Origin: Gemmatimonadaceae bacterium
GTDB lineage: Bacteria; Gemmatimonadota; Gemmatimonadetes; Gemmatimonadales; Gemmatimonadaceae
Reading direction: 5' to 3'
Length of the DNA stretch: 64,000 bases
NCBI GenBank assembly: GCA_036273715.1
Contig: DASUHB010000068.1
Location: 1 to 64,000 of the forward strand
Shown: positions 40,977 through 50,105 of the stretch, piece after piece
How the letters are laid out: each line of letters starts with the position of its first letter
Numbering within the stretch: position 1 is the first letter of the stretch
Notes under the pieces: generated by a model
Told to the model about the DNA's origin: nothing
Seen by the model: only the letters and a program-made list of their open reading frames with translations
Database searches by the model: none
Made by a program: the position numbers and the translations under genes

Positions 40977-43346
40977 TTAGGCGGACCAGCGCCACCGCTG
41001 GATCTCGGGCATGTCCTCGCCGTTCTCCACAATGTACCGCCCGTGCTCGGCCAGCTTTCCCTCGAGCTGGTCGATGCCGTCCGTGCGCGCGCAGCGGCGC
41101 AGCGCCTCGATCGCCAGCTGAAAACGGCTCATGCCGTTGAGGACGAGCATGTTGAACGGCGTGGTCGTCGTGCCCTCCTCGACGTACCCGCGCACGTGGA
41201 AGCGCTGTGGATGCGGCCGGTGGTGGATGATCTCATGCACGGCGCTCGGATATCCGTGAAACGCCATCACGACGGGCATGGTCGCACCGAACAACGCATC
41301 GAATCGTTGGGCATCGATGCCGTGCGGGTTGTCGTCCGGCGACTCGAGCGCCAACAAGTCGATGATGTTGACGACGCGGACGCGCAGATCGGGCGCCACG
41401 CGCCTCAGCCACCAGGCGGCCGCCACGGATTCCCGCGCCGGCACGTCGCCGGCCGCCGCGAGCACGATGTCGGCATGCGATGGGTCGGTGCCCGCCCACG
41501 CCCAGTGCGATGCGCCGGCGGAGCACTGCGCATCCGCTTCCTCCACGTCGAGCCACTGCGGCATCGGCTTCTTCGACGCGACGATGAGGTTGATGTCGCC
41601 ACGGCTCTCGAGACAGCGGCGAGTCACGGCGAGCAGCGAGTTCGCATCGGGCGGCAAGAACACGCGTGTCGTCGCCGCCTTCTTGGTGAGCAGCAGGTTC
41701 ATCAATGACGGACCCTGATGGCTGTAGCCGTTGTGATCCTGCTCCCACACGTGGCTGGTCACGAGCAGGTTCAGCGACGCGGTCGGCACCCGCCACTTCA
41801 CCTCGGCTGCCATCTTCTGCCACTTGGCAAACTGCTGGACCATCGAGTCGACGATGGTGAGAAACGCCTCGTAGCACGCGAAGATTCCGTGGCGGCCCGA
41901 CAGCACGTACCCCTCGAGCCAGCCCTCGCAGCAGTGTTCGCTCAGGATTTCCAGCACCCGGCCCGTCATCGAGAGGTATTCATCCGTCGGCACGAGCGGG
42001 AGCATCCAGGCGCGGAGGGTCGACTCGAACACGTTCTGCAAGCGGTTGGACGACGTCTCGTCGGGGCAGAAGAGCCGGAAGTTGGCCGCGTCCTCGTTGG
42101 CGTTGAAGACTTCGCGCAGGTAGCTGCCTAACACCTTGGTGTTCTCGATGATCGTTTCGCCGGGCGCGGCCGCGTCCACCGACACAGGAGTCGGATCCGG
42201 GCACACGAGCGGCACGAGCAGCGCGCCGCCGTTTGCCGCCGGGCACGCGCCTAACCGCATGTCACCAACCGGGTACATCGCCGTCACGTCCGGCGCGGGG
42301 CGGCCGTCGGCGTCGAACAGCTCTTCCGGGTGATAGCTGCGCAGCCAGCGCTCCAGCGCGCGCAGGTGGTCCGGGTTGGTGGCCGGGTCTTCGATCGGAA
42401 TCTGGTGCGCGTGGAACGTGTTCTCGATAGCCTGGCCGTCGAGACTCTTGGGTCCGGTCCAGCCCTTTGGCGTACGCAGCACGATGAGCGGCCACGGCTG
42501 CTGGCTCGCGCCGCCGTCGCGCGCCGCATTGCGGTGTTCGCCTAACCGATCGGACGCCCAGTCGAGTGCGTCCCACATCGCGCGGTGTACGAGCGCGCGC
42601 TCGTCGCCCGCGACTTCCCGCGCCTCGTAGCCCATTCCCGCGAAATATTCGGCAAGTTCGTCGGCGCTGAACCGCGCCAGCAGCGATGGTCCCGAGAGCT
42701 TGTAACCGTTGAGATGCAGGATCGGCAGCACGACGCCATCGCGGACCGGATTCATGAACCGATGCCAGTGCCACGAGCCGGCAAGCGGACCGGTCTCGGC
42801 CTCGCCGTCGCCGATGAGACACGCGACCAACAGCGCGCGATTGTCCATCGCCGCGCCGGCCGCGTGCACGAGCGAGTATCCGAGCTCACCACCCTCGTGC
42901 AGCGTGCCCGGCGTGAGCGCCGTGAGGTGGCTCGGGAATCCGCCGGGCCACGAAAACGCGCGCACCATCGCCTGCACGCCGGCCGCGTCGCGCGAGTATT
43001 CGGGATACCGCTCGCCTAACGTTCCCTCGAGGAACGTATTCGCCAGCACGCCGGGTGCGCCGTGGCCGGTCCCAACGACAAGCAGGACGCGCTGCCCGCG
43101 GTCGCGTATGAGCCGTCCCAGGTGCGCGTACAACAAATTGATGCCGGGGACGGTGCCCCAGTGCCCGAGCAATCGGGCCTTGATGTGTCGCGGCGCGAGC
43201 GGTTCGCGCAGCAACACGTTGTCTTTGAGGTAGAGCTCCGCGGCGGACAGATAGTTCGCGGCGAGGAATGTCCGATCCAGCAGCTCAATGCTGCTCTTCA
43301 TCTGCTCACGGCCGGACGTCGCGAGCGCGCGCAGAGGAGCACTCAT
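40977..43346 (-). CDS. xfp: phosphoketolase (xylulose-5-P / fructose-6-P)
   Basis: A 789-residue thiamine-diphosphate enzyme. With phosphate it splits xylulose-5-P to acetyl-P and glyceraldehyde-3-P (or fructose-6-P to acetyl-P and erythrose-4-P). Landmarks are GHWGTVPGINLLYAHL, GTGHGAPG, HEGGELGYSLVHA, the ThDP/Mg motif GDGEAETGPLAGSWHWH, the RTPKGWTGP loop and the second-domain HHRPHPQRFHVRGY. The length fits the family (about 790-820). No acetate kinase or phosphotransacetylase gene is adjacent. An inner ATG at 43301 (MKSSIELLDR) is the alternative start. It is convergent with the antiporter gene. Confidence 0.95.
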   Translation of the reverse strand: MSAPLRALATSGREQMKSSIELLDRTFLAANYLSAAELYLKDNVLLREPLAPRHIKARLLGHWGTVPGINLLYAHLGRLIRDRGQRVLLVVGTGHGAPGVLANTFLEGTLGERYPEYSRDAAGVQAMVRAFSWPGGFPSHLTALTPGTLHEGGELGYSLVHAAGAAMDNRALLVACLIGDGEAETGPLAGSWHWHRFMNPVRDGVVLPILHLNGYKLSGPSLLARFSADELAEYFAGMGYEAREVAGDERALVHRAMWDALDWASDRLGEHRNAARDGGASQQPWPLIVLRTPKGWTGPKSLDGQAIENTFHAHQIPIEDPATNPDHLRALERWLRSYHPEELFDADGRPAPDVTAMYPVGDMRLGACPAANGGALLVPLVCPDPTPVSVDAAAPGETIIENTKVLGSYLREVFNANEDAANFRLFCPDETSSNRLQNVFESTLRAWMLPLVPTDEYLSMTGRVLEILSEHCCEGWLEGYVLSGRHGIFACYEAFLTIVDSMVQQFAKWQKMAAEVKWRVPTASLNLLVTSHVWEQDHNGYSHQGPSLMNLLLTKKAATTRVFLPPDANSLLAVTRRCLESRGDINLIVASKKPMPQWLDVEEADAQCSAGASHWAWAGTDPSHADIVLAAAGDVPARESVAAAWWLRRVAPDLRVRVVNIIDLLALESPDDNPHGIDAQRFDALFGATMPVVMAFHGYPSAVHEIIHHRPHPQRFHVRGYVEEGTTTTPFNMLVLNGMSRFQLAIEALRRCARTDGIDQLEGKLAEHGRYIVENGEDMPEIQRWRWSA

Positions 43347-43539
43347 GTGCGCAACATACCGAGTGCCCGAACGACAGCCAACCGCGCCCTACGGCCGGGT
43401 ACGCTCGGTGCGATGGCAGGATTCTGACATCACAGGCCGCTGACGCGCCATTGACGCTACAGCCTGGCGTGCGCACCGTTCTAGCCTGGGGCATTCGGGT
43501 TCATACGGCCCGCACCCTGTGGTTTAGCCGAGGAGAGCC

Positions 43540-45144
43540 ATGTCCGGATTCCGGCAGATGCGGACTGTCGTGGTGGCTGCGGCGCTCGCGGCCGCCGCCG
43601 GCGTGGCCATCGTGGTCGGCATGGCGGCCAGCCGCCAGAGCAAGCGGGACGAGCGGGGCGCCCGGCTGTTCGACGAAGTGCGCCGGCTGGTGGCGACGCG
43701 CGGCGTCGACTCGATCTCCGACGACTCGCTGTTCGTGAAGGCGGCGAACGGCATGGTGAGCGCGATCGGTGATCCGTACGCGAGCCTGTTCTCGCGCACC
43801 GCCATGGCGGGCTTCCTCCGCAACGACATCGGCAACGCGTACGGTGGGTTAGGCATGTCGCTCGAGCGGCAGCCGGGCGGCATCGCGGTGACCGGCGTGT
43901 TCCAGCACTCGCCGGCTGCGTTAGGCGGCGTGATGACCGGCGACGAGATCGTCGCCATCAACGGCACGCCCGTGGCCAAGCTCCCCCGCGATCGCGTCTC
44001 GCAGCTGCTCGTCGGTGAGCCCGGCTCCGGCGTCGACCTCACGTTCCTCCGCGCCGGCATCACGACGCCCATCCGCACCCACTTCGTGCGCGCCATCGTC
44101 CGGCCGCAGGCCGTGCCGTTCGCGATGGTGATCGGCGACCACACCGGCTACATCCCGCTGCAGCGCTTCAACGAGACCGCGGACAGCGAGATGGCCAGCG
44201 CGGTCGCCGGACTCAAACAACGCGGTGCACGCTCGTTCGTGATCGACCTGCGCGGCAACCCCGGCGGCGATGTGGCGCAGGCGCTGGCGGTGAGCAACCT
44301 GTTCCTCCGCGCCGGGCAGGAAATCGCCGAGCTCAGACAACGCGGCGAACCGGCACAGAGCTATCGCGCGCGCATCCCGCCCCTGGTGCGATCGGAGCCC
44401 GTCGTGCTGCTCGTCGATCACTACACGGCGTCGGCATCCGAGATCGTCGCCGGCGCGCTGCAAGATCACGATCGCGCCGTGATCGTCGGCGAGACGTCGT
44501 TCGGCAAAGGCGTCGTGCAATCGCTGTTCAACCTCGACGGCGGCTACGCGCTCAAGCTGACCACCGGACGCTGGTACACGCCGAGTGGGCGTAGCATCCA
44601 GCGCGCGCACACGTTCGATGGCGCGCCGGACACGTCGGTCAATCCACTGGCCGATACCGCGCCGCCTGCGCACCGGCCGCGCTACAAGAGCGACGGCGGA
44701 CGCACGGTCCTCGGCGGGGGCGGCATCACGCCCGATGTGACGGTCGCGTCGGACACACTCACGAGCGCCGAGCAGCATCTCGCGCGCGAATTCGCGCCCA
44801 AGGCCGCGCAAACGCGCACGGCTCTGTTCGACGTTGCGCGCGGACTTCGCACCACGGTGCGCGGCGATTTCATCGTGCTGCCGGAGTGGCGCGAAGCGTT
44901 CTACCGAGAGCTGCGCGCATCAGGGGTGAACGTCGACCGCGCGACGTTCGAAGCCGCGGAGCCGTGGGTTGACCGGCTCCTCGAGCAGCAGATTGCAACC
45001 ATCGCGTTCGGTGACTCGAGCGCGTTCCGTCGCTCGGCGCCGAGCGATGCACCGCTGCAGCGCGCGCTCACGATGCTCGAGCACGCATCGACACAGACGC
45101 AGCTCTGGTCTCTGGCGCAGCGAGGGGTGGCGAACGGCCTCTAA
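43540..45144 (+). CDS. ctpA: carboxyl-terminal processing protease (S41, PDZ)
   Basis: A 534-residue protein with a signal anchor (9-30), a PDZ domain (about 100-180, GGLGMSLE, ITGDEIVAINGTPV-like core) and an S41 catalytic domain. The Ser-Lys pair is Ser298 (YTASASE) and Lys323 (SFGKGVVQ), with Asp309 at the Tsp Asp441 position and IDLRGNPGGDV. It cleaves proteins in the periplasm from near their C-termini. A C-terminal extension (about 430-534) contains LREAFYREL-type helices. GAGGAG precedes the ATG. It is convergent with the alpha-galactosidase gene; a degenerate repeat array lies in between. Confidence 0.9.
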   Translation: MSGFRQMRTVVVAAALAAAAGVAIVVGMAASRQSKRDERGARLFDEVRRLVATRGVDSISDDSLFVKAANGMVSAIGDPYASLFSRTAMAGFLRNDIGNAYGGLGMSLERQPGGIAVTGVFQHSPAALGGVMTGDEIVAINGTPVAKLPRDRVSQLLVGEPGSGVDLTFLRAGITTPIRTHFVRAIVRPQAVPFAMVIGDHTGYIPLQRFNETADSEMASAVAGLKQRGARSFVIDLRGNPGGDVAQALAVSNLFLRAGQEIAELRQRGEPAQSYRARIPPLVRSEPVVLLVDHYTASASEIVAGALQDHDRAVIVGETSFGKGVVQSLFNLDGGYALKLTTGRWYTPSGRSIQRAHTFDGAPDTSVNPLADTAPPAHRPRYKSDGGRTVLGGGGITPDVTVASDTLTSAEQHLAREFAPKAAQTRTALFDVARGLRTTVRGDFIVLPEWREAFYRELRASGVNVDRATFEAAEPWVDRLLEQQIATIAFGDSSAFRRSAPSDAPLQRALTMLEHASTQTQLWSLAQRGVANGL

Positions 45145-45195
45145 GGCGGACACTGAGCGGACAAAGCCGGACGGGCGCGGAGAAGCCGGATAAGG
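45145..45195. repeat. degenerate period-10 repeat related to the array at 31859
   Basis: Units GCGGACACTG, GCGGACAAA, GCCGGACGG, GCGCGGAGAA and GCCGGATAAGG follow the ctpA stop. They share the CGGACAA core with the array at 31859-31912, which also begins with TAAGGCGGACA. Confidence 0.5.
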
Positions 45196-45198
45196 TCG

Positions 45199-46380
45199 TT
45201 AGCGAACGGGTGTCGCGCGGAGCAGCATGGCGGCGTGCGGCGGGACGACGCTCTCGAACTGACGGGCGAACGTGCCGAGATTTTTGTGCTGCCAGAGGTC
45301 ACGGATTTGCGCCGAGTCGGTGCGCAGGCCGGCGCGCGCGAAGGAGGCGGTGATCTTCGCCGGCGCGGACGAGCGGTTGAGTAAGGCGATCGCGCGCGAG
45401 CCGTCGCCCAAGGGCTTGGCCCAGACCTGGAGCTCGGGCGGCCGTTCCCACACCAGAATGCCCTGCGCGCCTAACGAATCCTGATCCACCGCAATCACCT
45501 CGCGGTTGGTGAGCGTCTGCACGGTTTCCGGCGACATGTGGCGCAGGTCGTTGCCGGCGATGAGCGGCGCAGCCATGATCGCCCACAAACTGAAGTGCGC
45601 GCGATATTCGTCGGCGGTCATGCCGCCGTTGCCCACCTCGAGCATGTCGGGATCGTTCCACGCGCCCGGACTCGCGGCGGCCGCATGTTGGCCCGACTGG
45701 TCGAGATTGTCCAGCATCGAGCTCCACGTGTCTTCGATGTCATCCGTGGTTCGCCACAGGTTGCCGACGCGGGGCGCCCACTCCCACGGCTGATTCGATC
45801 CCCATTCGCAGATGCTGAATACGATCGGGCGTCCGGTGCGCGCGAGCGCATCGCGGAACTTTGCGTACTGCGTGGGCGCATCGAGCTTCGCGGCGTGACA
45901 CCAATCTTCCTTCACGTAGTCGACGCCCCAGTCGGCGAACGTGCGCGCATCCAGGTCTTCGTGGCCGAGGGTCCCAGGGCGACCCTGACACGTGTTGGTT
46001 CCGGCGTCGGTATAGATGCCGAACAACAATCCCTTCGCGTGGACGTAATCGGCGAGCGACTTGATGCCGTGCGGAAACCGCGTCGAATCGGCGACGAGTA
46101 CGCCGTTGGCATCGCGCGCGACTTGCCAACAATCATCGATCACCACATAGCGATAACCGGCGTCGCGCATGCCGCTCGATACCATTGCGTCCGCGGTCTC
46201 GCGGATCATCTGCTCATTGACGCCGCAGTGAAAGTGGTTCCAGCTGTTCCACCCCAGCGGCGGCGTGAGCGCGAGGCCGTTGCCAGGCGCCAATGTCGGC
46301 AGCGGCGCATGGAATGGCGGCGTCGGCGCGAGTGAGCCCATGACCAACGCAACGACGAACAATCCGACGCGAGCGGACAC
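45199..46380 (-). CDS. alpha-galactosidase (GH27), exported
   Basis: A 393-residue enzyme that releases terminal alpha-D-galactose (or related alpha-N-acetylgalactosamine). It has a signal peptide, then the GH27 barrel: LTPPLGWNSWNHFHCGV, YVVIDDCWQ, GIYTDAGTNTCQG (Cys pair), VDYVKEDWCH with nucleophile Asp, ICEWGSNQPWEW, and acid/base Asp in WNDPDMLEVGNGGMT. A C-terminal beta domain follows (from about 300). A GTG start has GGAGG nine bases upstream. Only 33 bases separate it from the earliest divergent start on the other strand, so regulatory elements probably overlap the two 5' ends. Confidence 0.92.
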   Translation of the reverse strand: MSARVGLFVVALVMGSLAPTPPFHAPLPTLAPGNGLALTPPLGWNSWNHFHCGVNEQMIRETADAMVSSGMRDAGYRYVVIDDCWQVARDANGVLVADSTRFPHGIKSLADYVHAKGLLFGIYTDAGTNTCQGRPGTLGHEDLDARTFADWGVDYVKEDWCHAAKLDAPTQYAKFRDALARTGRPIVFSICEWGSNQPWEWAPRVGNLWRTTDDIEDTWSSMLDNLDQSGQHAAAASPGAWNDPDMLEVGNGGMTADEYRAHFSLWAIMAAPLIAGNDLRHMSPETVQTLTNREVIAVDQDSLGAQGILVWERPPELQVWAKPLGDGSRAIALLNRSSAPAKITASFARAGLRTDSAQIRDLWQHKNLGTFARQFESVVPPHAAMLLRATPVR

Positions 46381-46413
46381 GGTCCAGCCTCCGGGCGATC
46401 GAAGCGTTGGCCG

Positions 46414-47199
46414 ATGATGCTGGCGCGCACGACGCGAGGCAAGCGCCAGGCGTTGGGCATGTCACTGGACAGCGTGCCCGTCCATGGCGCATCATGTGTC
46501 GTGCGGAGCTCAGGATCGTGCGCGGAAGCCATCGCCTTCGCGGTGGTGTGCGTCGCAGCCGCGGGATGCCATCGGTCGCAGAGCGCTTCGTTCAACGCGG
46601 CGGCTCCGGCGCGCACGGTGCTGCGCGATCCGTCGAACGCGTTCTGGCAAACGCGCGCGCCCGATCGCTTCTTCGTCCGCTTCGAGACGACCAAAGGCGC
46701 GTTCGTGGTCGGCGCAGTCCGCGCGTGGGCGCCTCGCGGCGTCGACCGGTTCTACCAGCTCGTGCGCTCCGGATATTTCGATGACTCGCGGTTCTCGCGT
46801 GTGCGCGCCGGATACATCGTGCAATTCGGCATCGCGGGCGATCCCGCAATCGCACAGCGATGGCGCGACCAGCGCATCGGCGACGACAGCGTTCGTCACA
46901 CGAACGCGCGCGGAACCTGCGCGTTCGCGATGACCGGACCCGACACGCGCACGACGCAGATCTACATCAACCTGCGTGACAACCCGCAGCTGGATGCGCA
47001 GGGCTTCGCGCCGCTCGGCTCCGTCGTTCGCGGCATGGACGTGGTGGATCGATTGAATTCGGAGTACGGCGAGACGGCGGGCGGCGGCATGCGCGGCGGT
47101 AAGCAGGGACCGGTGTTCGAGGGCGGCAACGATTACCTCGATCGCAATTATCCCCGGCTCGATCATCTCATCAGCGCGACGATCGTGCGCGCGCCATGA
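46414..47199 (+). CDS. cyclophilin-type peptidyl-prolyl isomerase, predicted lipoprotein
   Basis: Up to 261 residues; the start is uncertain (46414, 46459 or GTG 46501). The last gives a neat signal peptide FAVVCVAAAGC with a lipobox. The cyclophilin domain is complete in outline: FETTKGAFVV, RGVDRFYQLVRSGYFDDSRFSRVRAGYIVQFG, GTCAFAMTGPDTRTTQIYINLRDNPQLD and FAPLGSVVRGMDVVDRL. Some catalytic residues are changed from PpiA (FxxF/R region reads SRFSRVR). It speeds cis-trans proline isomerisation in the periplasm. The stop overlaps the permease start (ATGA). Confidence 0.82.
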   Translation: MMLARTTRGKRQALGMSLDSVPVHGASCVVRSSGSCAEAIAFAVVCVAAAGCHRSQSASFNAAAPARTVLRDPSNAFWQTRAPDRFFVRFETTKGAFVVGAVRAWAPRGVDRFYQLVRSGYFDDSRFSRVRAGYIVQFGIAGDPAIAQRWRDQRIGDDSVRHTNARGTCAFAMTGPDTRTTQIYINLRDNPQLDAQGFAPLGSVVRGMDVVDRLNSEYGETAGGGMRGGKQGPVFEGGNDYLDRNYPRLDHLISATIVRAP

Positions 47200-48689
47200 T
47201 GGCGTCGCCGTCCGCGGCCGCCGGCCTGCGCCGGAGCGGCGACGGGGCGAGCGGCGGACGGCTGGTGCGCCGGCTGTCGCTGCTCGATTCCATTTCGTTA
47301 GTCGTCGGGACCATCGTCGGCACCGGCGTGCTGCTCAAAGCCGCGGTGATGACGCAGCAGTTAGGCAGCCCGTGGGCCGTGCTGGCGGCGTGGCTGGCGG
47401 CCGGCGTGCTCACGCTGTTCGGCGCCCTGGCGTACGCCGAGCTGGGGGCGATGATGCCGGAGGCCGGCGGCGAGTACGTGTTTCTGCGCGCGGCGTACGG
47501 CGACGCGGTCGCCTTCCTCTATGGCTGGGTGCGCTTCACCGCCGGCAGCGGCTCGCTGGCCGCCCTCGGCGTGTCGTTCTCGACCTTCCTGTCGCCGCTG
47601 GTTTCGTTAGGCGGCCCCTGGGTGCGGGTCGCCGGAACCGTGTGGGGCGTGCATGTGCACTGGTCGTTCGGCGCGCCGCAAGCCGTGGCCATCGTGCCGA
47701 TTCTGATGCTGGCCGTCATCAACTGCGCCGGCGTTCGCGCAGGCGGACGCGTGCAGGTGGCGCTGGCGACGATCAAAGTGTTGGCGGTGATCGGCATCGT
47801 GGCCGGCGCGCTCGCCGCGGCGCGCGGCGGATCCTGGGCGCACTTTGCGCAGCCAGCGCCGGGCGGCGCGGTGAGCGTGTCGGCATTCGGTGCTGCGCTG
47901 GTGGGCGCGGTGTGGGCGTACAGCGGATGGTCGTATCTGCCGATGGCCGCGGGCGAAATCCGGAATCCGGGTCGCAACGTGCCGCGCGCGCTCATCGGAG
48001 GCACGTTCATCGTGATCGTGCTGTACCTCGCGATCGACGCCGCGTACTTCTATGCGCTGCCCGCGTCCACCGTCGCGTCGGCGAATTCGACGCTGCATCC
48101 CGGCGCGCCGGCGGTTGCCGCACTCGCCGTCGGCAGCTTTCTCGCCAGCGACACGACCAAGCTGGCGGCACTCGTGTTCATCATCGCGACGCTCGGTACG
48201 ATGAACGGCGGACTCCTGTCCAACTCACGCGTGTTGTTCGCGATGGCGCGGACGCGTCAATTCTTTCCCGTATTCGGCCGCGTCACGCGGCGATCGCACG
48301 TGCCCGGATGGGCCATTGCGGCGTTCGCCGCTTGGGCGTCGGTGCTCGCAACGTCGGGCACGTACGACCAGCTGAGCGATCTCGCCGTGTTTGCCTTCAT
48401 GATTTTCTTCGCGCTCACGGTGACCGCGGTGTTCCGGTTGCGCGCAACGCAGCCCGACCGTCCGCGCCCGTACCGGGTGACGGGATACCCAATCGTGCCG
48501 GCGATCTACGTCGTCGGCACGGTCTGGATGATCGGGAACGCGGTGACGACCGCGCCGGCGCAGGCCATCGCCGCGCTCGCGTTTCTCGTGTTGGGCGTTC
48601 CGGTGTACGCGTGGTTCCGCGCGCGCCGCTCGCGCGATGACGCCGCCCGGCCGCCCGGCCCGGCTCCCGCCGCGCCGACCCTCCGTTAG
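47196..48689 (+). CDS. APC-family amino acid permease
   Basis: A 497-residue protein with 12-14 TM helices. The N-terminal signature SLLDSISLVVGTIVGTGVLLKAA is followed by AYAELGAMMPEAGGEYVFLRAAYGD, a GWSYLPMAAGEIRNPGRNVPRALIGG loop and SNSRVLFAMARTRQFF. This pattern is that of the LAT/AdiC-like branch of APC carriers (amino acid/polyamine exchange or proton symport); the substrate is open. The start ATG overlaps the cyclophilin stop. The stop overlaps the end of the convergent NmrA gene by four bases. Confidence 0.87.
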   Translation: MMASPSAAAGLRRSGDGASGGRLVRRLSLLDSISLVVGTIVGTGVLLKAAVMTQQLGSPWAVLAAWLAAGVLTLFGALAYAELGAMMPEAGGEYVFLRAAYGDAVAFLYGWVRFTAGSGSLAALGVSFSTFLSPLVSLGGPWVRVAGTVWGVHVHWSFGAPQAVAIVPILMLAVINCAGVRAGGRVQVALATIKVLAVIGIVAGALAAARGGSWAHFAQPAPGGAVSVSAFGAALVGAVWAYSGWSYLPMAAGEIRNPGRNVPRALIGGTFIVIVLYLAIDAAYFYALPASTVASANSTLHPGAPAVAALAVGSFLASDTTKLAALVFIIATLGTMNGGLLSNSRVLFAMARTRQFFPVFGRVTRRSHVPGWAIAAFAAWASVLATSGTYDQLSDLAVFAFMIFFALTVTAVFRLRATQPDRPRPYRVTGYPIVPAIYVVGTVWMIGNAVTTAPAQAIAALAFLVLGVPVYAWFRARRSRDDAARPPGPAPAAPTLR

Positions 48690-49840
48690 GACGTCGGGAT
48701 CTCCTTCCGGTGCGCCTTCGCCCAGTCGTCGAACGACTGGAGCGCCGGGTTGAGCGCCCTGGCCTCGCGAATGTCGCGCGCCGCCATGAACCGATCCTGA
48801 AACTCGGCATCGATCTGGAACATGTTCCCCAGTTCATCCGCCCCCGGGAAGCCGAGGTGGCGATAGACGTCCGGCGGCACGGCCACGTAGCGCACGGGCC
48901 TGCCTAACGCCTTGCCGAGCGACGCCGCCATCTCCGCGCCGGACACGTGGCCGCCGGCGATTCCGACGCGGCGCCCGATGTACGGCGCCCCGCGCTTGAA
49001 GATGCCGTACGCACACTTGCCGATGTCTTCGGCGGCGATGCCGGAGAGTTTCGCGCTGCCCATCGGCAGCGCGATCTCGAGCACGCCGTCGGCGCCCGGT
49101 TTCGGGTTCATGCCGAAGTGGATGAAGTTGTCCCAGTAGAACGACGTCACCAGGTACGTGGTCGGCACGCCGAGTGTCGCGAAGTACGCGTCGGCCTCGG
49201 CCTTGGCGTCGAAGTGCGGCACCTTGTAGTGGCCCATGAGCGTCGGGATGCGCGTCTCGCCTAACGGAACGAACTGGCGCGTGTCCTCGAGCGTCGACCA
49301 GATGGCGTGCTCCACGCCGGCGCGCTTGGCCGCCTGGGCCTGGGCCATCGCCTCGGCCTTCTCCCGCTCGGGCGACATGTGCGCCCAGAAGAAGGTGACG
49401 CAGTAGGCACCGTAGGCGCCGGCGAACGCGCGCTCGAGGCTCGACCGGTCCTCGGCGTCGCCGGCCACCACCTCCGCGCCTAACCGAGCCAGCTCGCGCG
49501 CCGCCGGCGCGCCGGGGTTGCGCGTGATCGCGCGCACGGTGAAGCCGCTCGACGGGTCGCTCAGGATCGCGCGCGCCAGGCCCCCGCCCTGCGACCCGGT
49601 CGCGCCCATGACCGCGATGATGCGTTTCGGCGCAGGGCGCGCTCGCGACGCTCGACTCGTCTTCGCCTTGGCTGTGCTCTTGCCTTTCGTCGATCCACGG
49701 CGCGGCGTCGTTGCTGCCCCGCGCTTCTTTTTCGCCGGCACACCGCGCTTGGTCGTGGTCTTGGCGCTGCGCCGCTTCGTGGCCGTCGGTTTCCGCTTGC
49801 GCGTCGCTTTCCGAGCCGTCTTGCGCTTCTTCGCCGCCAT
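48686..49840 (-). CDS. NmrA-like NAD(P)-binding protein with histone-like basic tail
   Basis: A 384-residue protein. Residues 1-73 are an unstructured Lys/Arg/Ala/Thr tail (about 31 Lys/Arg, no acidic residue; KKRKTARKATRKRKP, RPAPKR) like bacterial histone H1-like or AlgP-type tails. Residues 74-384 are an NmrA/HSCARG-type Rossmann domain: IAVMGATGSQGGGLARA, VRAITRNPGAPAA, VAGDAEDRSSLERAF, and STLEDTRQF in place of a YxxxK catalytic pair. NmrA proteins sense NAD(P) redox state and bind regulators. The tail suggests DNA or RNA attachment. A very strong GGGAGGGG precedes the ATG. Confidence 0.85.
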   Translation of the reverse strand: MAAKKRKTARKATRKRKPTATKRRSAKTTTKRGVPAKKKRGAATTPRRGSTKGKSTAKAKTSRASRARPAPKRIIAVMGATGSQGGGLARAILSDPSSGFTVRAITRNPGAPAARELARLGAEVVAGDAEDRSSLERAFAGAYGAYCVTFFWAHMSPEREKAEAMAQAQAAKRAGVEHAIWSTLEDTRQFVPLGETRIPTLMGHYKVPHFDAKAEADAYFATLGVPTTYLVTSFYWDNFIHFGMNPKPGADGVLEIALPMGSAKLSGIAAEDIGKCAYGIFKRGAPYIGRRVGIAGGHVSGAEMAASLGKALGRPVRYVAVPPDVYRHLGFPGADELGNMFQIDAEFQDRFMAARDIREARALNPALQSFDDWAKAHRKEIPTS

Positions 49841-50105
49841 GACCCCTCCCTGTCGACTGCGTGAGTTTCGCAGCGCTTTGCCACCAGCACCAACCCTGCG
49901 CAGAGAATGCACCAACCCGTCGACGCGGTCAACGTGCTGTTCGATTTCGCACACGCGATGCTGAAAGCGGACACCCGGACTGTCTCACGCCACCGATGTC
50001 ACGGCATAACGTGCACGGCACCAACGGGTTGCCCTTCCCCGTTCGTGGCATGTGTTTTCCATTGGCGCAGGCGGTCGGCGTTCCCATCCTTCGGCCTTTG
50101 GTGTC

